Assembly: GCA_964435475.1 (NCBI GenBank)
Contig: CAYSZB010000093.1
Span: 1 to 7,710 of the forward strand
DNA from: CAYSZB01 sp964435475
GTDB lineage: Bacteria; Chloroflexota; Anaerolineae; Anaerolineales; Anaerolineaceae
Direction of reading: 5' to 3'
Length of the DNA stretch: 7,710 nt
Shown: positions 1 to 5,100 of the stretch, in pieces
Layout of the letters: every line of letters begins with the position of its first letter
How positions within the stretch are numbered: position 1 is the stretch's first letter
The notes under the pieces: generated by a model
What the model saw: only the letters and a program-made list of their open reading frames with translations
Database searches by the model: none
Told to the model about the DNA's origin: nothing
Program-made: the position numbers and the translations under genes

Positions 1-7
1 TATCAAT

Positions 8-36
8 AGTATATACGAACATCTGTTCGTTGTCAA
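8..36 (-). promoter_or_regulatory. Sigma70-type promoter reading off the left edge
   Basis: On the minus strand a perfect -35 TTGACA (31-36) is followed by a 17-base spacer and a -10 TATACT (8-13), five of six matches to TATAAT. Transcription would start near position 1 and run leftward, so the controlled gene lies outside the window and is divergent from the YitT gene. The spacer is almost entirely occupied by the LexA-like palindrome at 15-30. Element quality and spacing are seen directly; activity is inferred. Confidence 0.75.
15..30. promoter_or_regulatory. LexA-like (SOS box) operator
   Basis: ACGAACATCTGTTCGT is a perfect inverted repeat with 7-base arms and a 2-base centre. It contains the GAAC-N4-GTTC core of the LexA/DinR box known from Bacillus and actinobacteria. 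It lies between the -35 and -10 of the minus-strand promoter, where a bound repressor would block RNA polymerase. The likely target is a DNA-damage gene left of the window (lexA, recA or an error-prone polymerase are typical), but that gene cannot be seen. Another dyad-binding repressor could use a similar site. Confidence 0.65.
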
Positions 37-78
37 GCAGTATTTCAACTTTATTACCTTGGGTTTACCAATTTAGGC

Positions 79-84
79 TATAAT
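79..84 (+). promoter_or_regulatory. Probable -10 box of the YitT gene
   Basis: A perfect TATAAT lies 53 bases before the YitT start codon. No good -35 is seen at 16-18 bases: ACCTTG at 56-61 gives a 17-base spacer but matches poorly, and TTACCT at 54-59 is 19 bases away. The transcript would start near position 91 with a leader of about 47 bases. This is a moderate-confidence promoter. Confidence 0.5.
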
Positions 85-137
85 CCTCTCGCTGCCAGGC
101 AACCCAATGAATATGGCGACCTGGTGGGAGAGAATTT

Positions 138-1073
138 ATGACAAAGCAAAAGCGAATACGAAAGCAAAGAATCAAGAGACCAAACAGATTTATTGGTTAC
201 ATTAAGCAATTTGATTTTTCCTGGAAATCCATCCAGGACTACCTGCTGATCATGATTGGTGCGGTTGTCCAGGCACTTGGTCTGCGCCTTTTCCTGGTGC
301 CTGCCAACCTGGTCAGCGGTGGAATCAGTGGTGCTGCACAGTTGATCAATTACATCACCAATGGTTGGCCGATCGGTTTGATGGTCATCATCGGCAACAT
401 TCCTTTATTTATCCTGGGTTGGCGCTACCTGGGCGGTCCGCGTTTTACCTTGCGTACCATCCTTTCCATAGTTGTTTTCTCGGTAGCCACTGACCTTTTG
501 GGTCTTATTCTACCGCCTGCCGGTGTGACGGAAGACCTGTTCCTGAACACCATCTTTGGTGGCATCATTCTTGGTGTGGGATTGGGCATCGTCTATCGGG
601 GACGGGGCACGAGCGGGGGCACGGATATCCTTGGCCGCATCCTCAACCGGCGTTTGGGCATCTCGATCTCCTTGTCGTACATGTTGACGGATTCCCTTGT
701 TGTGATCCTGGCGGGTTTTATCTTCGGCTGGGAACGTGCTTTATACGGGTTGGTCATGATCTACGTCAGTGGGGTGGCGGCAGACACGGCTTTGCAGGGC
801 TCAAACATCATTCGTACAGCCTTGATCGTGACCGCCAGGGGTCGCCAGGTGGCTGATGCGATAATGGAGGAGCTTGAACGTGGTGTCACCCTGCTGCCGG
901 CGCAGGGCGGTTATACCGGCGATGAAAAATCCCTGGTCTACTGCGCAGTTACAGCCTCTGAAACCATGCGCTTGAAATCACTGGTGCATGATGTGGACCC
1001 GCAGGCCTTCATGGTCCTTGGGCATGCCTCGGAAGCGCTTGGTGAAGGCTTCAAGCCCTTGCACGAAAGTTGA
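138..1073 (+). CDS. YitT-family integral membrane protein
   Basis: This 311-residue protein belongs to the YitT family (DUF161 membrane domain plus C-terminal DUF2179), cytoplasmic-membrane proteins of unclear, possibly transport-related, function. A basic stretch (residues 1-17) precedes about six hydrophobic segments near 35-54, 79-97, 107-127, 134-153, 178-197 and 200-218. Family hallmarks are VPANLVSGGISG (54-65) and the glycine-rich GRGTSGGTDILGR (155-167). The soluble C-terminal part (about 230-305) ends in the typical DPQAFMVLGHASE...GEGF. The start is supported by GGGAG at 126-130, seven bases upstream. The basic N-terminus is somewhat longer than in many relatives. The gene appears monocistronic and converges on the OsmC operon across a shared terminator. 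Family assignment is confident; the substrate is unknown. Confidence 0.92.
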   Translation: MTKQKRIRKQRIKRPNRFIGYIKQFDFSWKSIQDYLLIMIGAVVQALGLRLFLVPANLVSGGISGAAQLINYITNGWPIGLMVIIGNIPLFILGWRYLGGPRFTLRTILSIVVFSVATDLLGLILPPAGVTEDLFLNTIFGGIILGVGLGIVYRGRGTSGGTDILGRILNRRLGISISLSYMLTDSLVVILAGFIFGWERALYGLVMIYVSGVAADTALQGSNIIRTALIVTARGRQVADAIMEELERGVTLLPAQGGYTGDEKSLVYCAVTASETMRLKSLVHDVDPQAFMVLGHASEALGEGFKPLHES

Positions 1074-1089
1074 GTTATCCAAGTTAACA

Positions 1090-1122
1090 AAAAAGACCTT
1101 GCGGTCAAAGCAAGGTCTTTTT
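1090..1122. terminator. Bidirectional rho-independent terminator
   Basis: A perfect 13-base-pair stem (1090-1102 with 1110-1122) closes a 7-base loop. The core AAGACCTTGC pairs with GCAAGGTCTT. It has five T on the plus strand (1118-1122) and six T on the minus strand (complement of 1089-1094). It lies 16 bases after the YitT stop and 15 bases after the stop of the minus-strand OsmC gene, so it can end transcription from both sides. Confidence 0.93.
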
Positions 1123-1137
1123 GAAACTGCAGACCAA

Positions 1138-1548
1138 CTATGACAGGATCTCAAAACTGGTTGTGATCTCAGCTACACCCCGCAGGGTGGCGGCGACAGA
1201 ACAATATTTTTCATGTGAAAGTTGGATGGCCTGGGCAACATTCTTTTCAGTTAACCCGGTTCCTTTGAGATGATAGTGCATGTGGATTTTCCGGAAAGCC
1301 CAGGGCGGGTCCTGGTCCTGCTCTGCGGTCGTACGTACCTCCAGGCTGGTCAACGGTGTGCGCTTTTTCTTCAGGATATCCACTACATCCACGCTGGAAC
1401 AGGCCGACAAAGCTGAGAGGATCAATTCGCTGGGTTTCATACCGATCCCCTCATCGGTTGTTGAGAGTACGACCGAATGCCCTGTCGAATCAGTTGAAAT
1501 GAAGCGTCTCCCATCTGGTAACCATCGTAAAATAGTATCGTTTGCCAT
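1138..1548 (-). CDS. OsmC-family protein
   Basis: This 136-residue protein is about the usual length of the OsmC/Ohr/YhfA family, small cytosolic dimers. Characterised Ohr and OsmC members reduce organic hydroperoxides through a pair of cysteines. The two family cysteine sites are visible: Cys50 in GMKPSELILSALSACSSVD (36-54) and Cys116 in HEKYCSVAATL (112-122). The pattern resembles the general OsmC/YhfA branch more than classical Ohr, so the substrate is not fixed. The start is supported by AAAGGAG (complement of 1554-1560), five bases upstream. It is the last gene of the FmdB-CsoR-OsmC operon, 16 bases after the regulator stop, and ends at the bidirectional terminator. Thiol, peroxide or reactive-sulfur detoxification fits the context but is inferred. 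Confidence 0.9.
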   Translation of the reverse strand: MANDTILRWLPDGRRFISTDSTGHSVVLSTTDEGIGMKPSELILSALSACSSVDVVDILKKKRTPLTSLEVRTTAEQDQDPPWAFRKIHMHYHLKGTGLTEKNVAQAIQLSHEKYCSVAATLRGVAEITTSFEILS

Positions 1549-1564
1549 CTTTGCTCCTTTTGCC

Positions 1565-1825
1565 TTAACTTAATTTACTGACCATGCCGATCAGTTCCTT
1601 AATTTTTATTTTTTGCGCATTTTGATTATCGGGTGATTGCTCAAGCAGGCACTCATCGGTCAGCTGGTCAAGGTATGCCAGGCTCGCCGATTGCATACCG
1701 GATCGGACAGCGATGAACTGTTGCACGATCTCCTTGCAATCGCGGTCTTCATCCAGCATTTTCTGCAAACCTCTTAGTTGCCCTTCGATACGGGATAGCC
1801 TGTTCTTAAGCTCATTGTTTGTCAT
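1565..1825 (-). CDS. CsoR/RcnR-family repressor, CstR-like (Cys-Cys, no His)
   Basis: This 86-residue all-helical DNA-binding protein belongs to the CsoR/RcnR/FrmR/CstR family (DUF156). The start MTNNELKNRLSRIEGQLRG gives the family's usual N-terminus and length. AAAGAGA (complement of 1831-1837) lies five bases upstream. A longer in-frame start at 1897 would add 24 atypical residues and overlap the FmdB gene, so it was not used. Sensor positions are Cys30 (RDC) and Cys59 (DEC). The histidine expected four residues before the second cysteine in copper-sensing CsoR is Leu55. Two cysteines without that histidine is the arrangement of persulfide sensors such as S. aureus CstR (Cys31/Cys60). The gene sits between the FmdB and OsmC genes and probably represses its own operon through the palindrome at 2107-2140. 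Confidence 0.9.
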   Translation of the reverse strand: MTNNELKNRLSRIEGQLRGLQKMLDEDRDCKEIVQQFIAVRSGMQSASLAYLDQLTDECLLEQSPDNQNAQKIKIKELIGMVSKLS

Positions 1826-1851
1826 TTGATTCTCTTTGATTGAGCGCTTGG

Positions 1852-1870
1852 GTTGAACGCACGGTTCAAC
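1852..1870. repeat. Inverted repeat between FmdB and regulator genes
   Basis: GTTGAAC (1852-1858) and GTTCAAC (1864-1870) form perfect 7-base arms around GCACG. The dyad lies in the 58-base untranslated gap between the FmdB stop and the chosen regulator start. It could be a small mRNA hairpin affecting processing or translation, or a second operator. There is no T-run, so a terminator is unlikely. Confidence 0.4.
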
Positions 1871-1883
1871 ATCATCATCCACC

Positions 1884-2093
1884 TCAGCGAAACCCACCGG
1901 AACTGCCGCAAGAAGAACTGCTCGTTCCCGGGTTACTGGTCGAACTGAACGATGAGATGATGGAGAGACGCTTGTTGGTGTTCTTTGACCGGCACTGCGG
2001 GCATTCTGGCGCGTCGATATCCGGATCAGAAAAACGCATTAATTTTTCAAATTCCGACCCGCACGAAGAACAAATATACTCATAAAGTGGCAT
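1884..2093 (-). CDS. FmdB-family zinc ribbon protein
   Basis: This 69-residue protein has the FmdB/CxxC_CxxC_SSSS architecture. It opens with MPLYEYICSSCGSEFEKL, with a CxxC pair at Cys8/Cys11. A second CPQC pair follows at Cys31/Cys34, and the tail from about residue 47 is serine-rich with Cys62, ending GGFR. The four paired cysteines should bind one zinc ion. The family is widespread and was named from a methylotroph operon proposed to regulate formamidase, but its biochemical role is not established. The start is supported by GAGG (complement of 2104-2107), ten bases upstream. It is the first gene of the operon, directly behind the palindromic promoter, with the CstR-like regulator next. 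That position suggests it is a target of the thiol-sensing repressor. Confidence 0.9.
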   Translation of the reverse strand: MPLYEYICSSCGSEFEKLMRFSDPDIDAPECPQCRSKNTNKRLSIISSFSSTSNPGTSSSSCGSSGGFR

Positions 2094-2106
2094 AATTTCA
2101 TAACCT

Positions 2107-2140
2107 CAAAATATACTATACCCCAGTATAGTATATTTTG
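2107..2140. promoter_or_regulatory. Long perfect palindrome, probable CsoR/CstR-type operator
   Basis: The arms CAAAATATACTATAC (2107-2121) and GTATAGTATATTTTG (2126-2140) are exact reverse complements, 15 bases each, around CCCA. Read on the plus strand the centre is TATACCCCAGTATA, resembling the AT-flanked C/G-tract operators of CsoR-family repressors, though only one half carries the C-run. It covers part of the spacer, the -10 element and the start site of the FmdB operon promoter. Autorepression by the CstR-like protein is inferred. A terminator role for the upstream large gene is less likely because the stem is AT-rich and lacks a T-tail. Confidence 0.7.
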
Positions 2141-2153
2141 GTTTGGTTGTCAA
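2125..2153 (-). promoter_or_regulatory. Promoter of the FmdB-CsoR-OsmC operon
   Basis: On the minus strand a perfect -35 TTGACA (2148-2153), a 17-base spacer and a -10 TATACT (2125-2130) precede the FmdB start codon by about 30 bases. Initiation is expected near 2118, inside the palindrome. The same -35/17/-10 combination occurs at the LexA-like promoter at 8-36. A strong core promoter overlapped by an operator fits an operon that is normally repressed and induced by a signal. Confidence 0.8.
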
Positions 2154-2185
2154 TGAACTTAATACAAACGCCGGAATTGATCGCC

Positions 2186-5100
2186 CTATTTGATGATTAA
2201 AGGCAGGAAAACACTGTATCCCGTCACCAAAATGTCGATCCTGGCAACGTTGGACTCCAACTGCTCACCCTTGTCTTCCTTGATCTTGAACTCCAGGTAA
2301 TCTGTCCCGGTGTACTGGTCATTGGGTGTATAAGTGCAGTCATAGAAAACACAACTCAACTCTCCGTTGACTGGGTAAGTGATGATCTCCCAATCTGCAG
2401 TGTCTCCTTCCACATCGGACCCCCAAAGGATCAGGTGAAGTGGAGTATTCTTCGGCGTGGTCAGCGATTGGTAATTTGCCACCGGGGCATCATTGACCGG
2501 GTTGATGGTGATCGCGATAATGGCTGTGTTTGAGTCATCTGCCCCATCATTCACCTTGAATTCAAATTGGTCACTCCCATAATAGTTCAATACCGGCGTG
2601 TATGTCAGATCTGGCGCATTACCGCTTAGAGCCCCATGGTCTGGCGGATCGACTATCGTCCAGGTGAGTGGGCTTGATTCAACATCTGTTGCTGTCAAGG
2701 TAATTACCAATGGCGTGTCCTCATCAGTGTAGAGTGCTTGTCCAAATGCCTCGGGGATTTGGTTGGGTTCATGCACGGTGATGGTGACTGTTTCCTGGTC
2801 ACAAAGTAATGGCACCCCGTCATCGCATACCTTAAATGTAAGGTCATATTCACCCGGAAGGTTTGTTTCATCCGGCGTCCAGCTGAATTGACCGCTTATG
2901 GGGTCGATTGTGGCGTTGTAAGGTGCATCTTCCACTGAGTAGGTCAGTTCATTCACCGGGATATCACTGTCTGTAGCCAAGATTGTCAATGTGAGCGTTT
3001 TTTCCTGGTGAACAAATTGATCACCGATTGCTTGCAATATCGGGCTTGCATTAACCTCATCGACGTGAAGGGTTAATGCCTGGCAATCAACCAGTTTCCC
3101 GTCAGACACGCACGTCTGGAAAGTATATGAACCTTCTCCCTGTGCTTCAGTGGGTGTCCAGGTGAAAATTCCGCTGGTGGGGTCGATCACAGCACCATCA
3201 GGAGATCCGGTTATGCTGAATGCCAGTGGGTTTGCGGGTATATCCAGGTCTTCGGCTGTGGCGCTGAAAGTGAACAGGCTGTTTTCATCGATCGTACGGT
3301 CGGCAATATTCCCAAGAACAGGCGGAATATTAACTTCATTCACCGTGATCGTGAATTCTTCTGTATCGCATAGGCTGGGTAAGCCATTATCACAGGCCTG
3401 GACCTGAATGGTGTAAACCAAGGGTCCCTGTTCCTCTGATGGTGACCAGAAAAAATATCCACTAACGGGATTGATGAATGCACCCATCGGGATATCGCCC
3501 ACCAGGCTGTATATAAGTGTGTCACCTGGCAGGTCTATGTCTGTGGCTGAACCGCTGAAACTGATCGAAAAGCCTTCGTTGCGGGTGATATCTGCGATCG
3601 TGTCCAATACGGGCGGGTCATTTTTCGAGCTTACAGAAATTTCCACTTCTATTTCTGCAGAATACATTTTTCCATCAAATGCCTGGTATGTGAACTGGTC
3701 GCTTCCATGCCAGTTCCCATCCGGCTGGTATGTGAAAGAGCCGTCCGGTGCAAGGTTCAGCTCCCCGTGAAGTGCGTCATCCACCAGGATGGCACTCAGT
3801 GTGTCATCATTGATATCTGTGTCATTTTCCAGGACTCCCAGGACGCTGATCGACAGCAGGGTGTCTTCATCTGTTGTGTAACTGTCGCCAAACCCCACAG
3901 GTGCCCGGTTCCCGCTGACCACCAGGATAATGCCGACCTCGCTTTCATTCCCTGAAGGGTCTTTGACCTTCCCGGAGAAGGTGTAGCTGCCATTCGGGAA
4001 ATCATCCGGGATGGCCAGGGGCACATCAAGGTCATCAATGTCGTGTTTGGCAGCATCCAGCAGGGTTATGTCCACACCTGAGATGTAGGCGAAAGGATTG
4101 CCGCCGGCGGCAGCGTCGATCAGGTAATCGAGGTATGTTGCTGGTAGCCCACGATCTGCAAAATATGATTGCAGATCAGTGACATTCACCGTGGACTCAA
4201 CCAGGTACAGCCCGAAATAGCCATCGGCCAGGGGCTCACTGGCGCTTGTACCCTCGGTAAATCCCAGTGCATGTTCTGCAGAGATCGCCGGGTCACCATT
4301 AGTTTCCAATGTAAAGCCGGTTAAGCTGTCACCCGGCAGGCCTGTCGTCCCATCCATTAAGCCGGTGATGCTCAGGGCTGGCGCGATGATGTCAGCGACA
4401 ACCACCGGCAGCGTGATCTCATCCAAAACAAACTCGGTTGTGAAATCGTCTTTGGAAATGATCGATTGGATCAGCACCTGTGTATTGACCGGTACCGGGT
4501 TGCCGCTGATCACGACCCGGTAAACCTCCACCCGTCCGCCATAATTGGCATCGAAAGCTGCTGGAGTGGCATCAGGCTCGAATAACTGGGTGACCCAGAA
4601 GTGATTGGGGGGATCCACGGCTGTCACATATTCGATCCAGGTCTCCCCGATTTTAACTTTGATAGAAATGCTGGTGCCTGCCGGCAGGGGCTCGAGCAGG
4701 GTCATCTTGGAATTGATTCGGTAGGGTTCAGCGACAATGATTGGTGGGATCGAAGCAGGGAAGGTCGCCGTTAGTTCCTGCAGGGTGCCAGTGATGATCA
4801 TATTGTCCCTCACCCATGCCAGCGCGGCATCCTCGTTTGCATCAATGTGCACCGGGATCAGATCAAGTTCAGCCAGCACGGTCTCTGTGGCAAAATCATC
4901 CTTGGAGATCACTGATTCGATCTTCAGGGTAGTGTCAAAATCCAGCGGGTTGTCGCCGGGTCCGTTGACCACGATGCGGTAATGTTCCACCGCACTGCCA
5001 TAATAAGCATCAAATGGTGCCCTTGATGCATCAGGCTCGAACAACTCGGTGAACCAGAATGGACCACTGCCGACCAACGTGAGGTCTGAGAGAACTTTCA

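Noticed and set aside
1280..1573. Plus-strand open frame opposite the OsmC gene
   Set aside because: The minus strand encodes a full-length OsmC-family protein with both conserved cysteines; the plus-strand frame has no supporting features.
1826..1897. Longer start for the CsoR-family regulator, adding 24 residues
   Set aside because: The extension overlaps the end of the FmdB gene, is unlike family N-termini, and the internal ATG at 1823-1825 has its own ribosome-binding site and gives the usual 86-residue length.
2107..2140. Palindrome as rho-independent terminator of the large surface-protein gene
   Set aside because: It is AT-rich, has no following T-run, lies 46 bases beyond the stop and coincides exactly with promoter elements of the next operon; an operator is the better explanation.
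3796..4056. Minus-strand open frame overlapping the large gene in another frame
   Set aside because: It lies wholly within the surface-protein coding region, has atypical composition with many Met and Trp residues, and lacks any motif. A shadow frame is the simplest reading.
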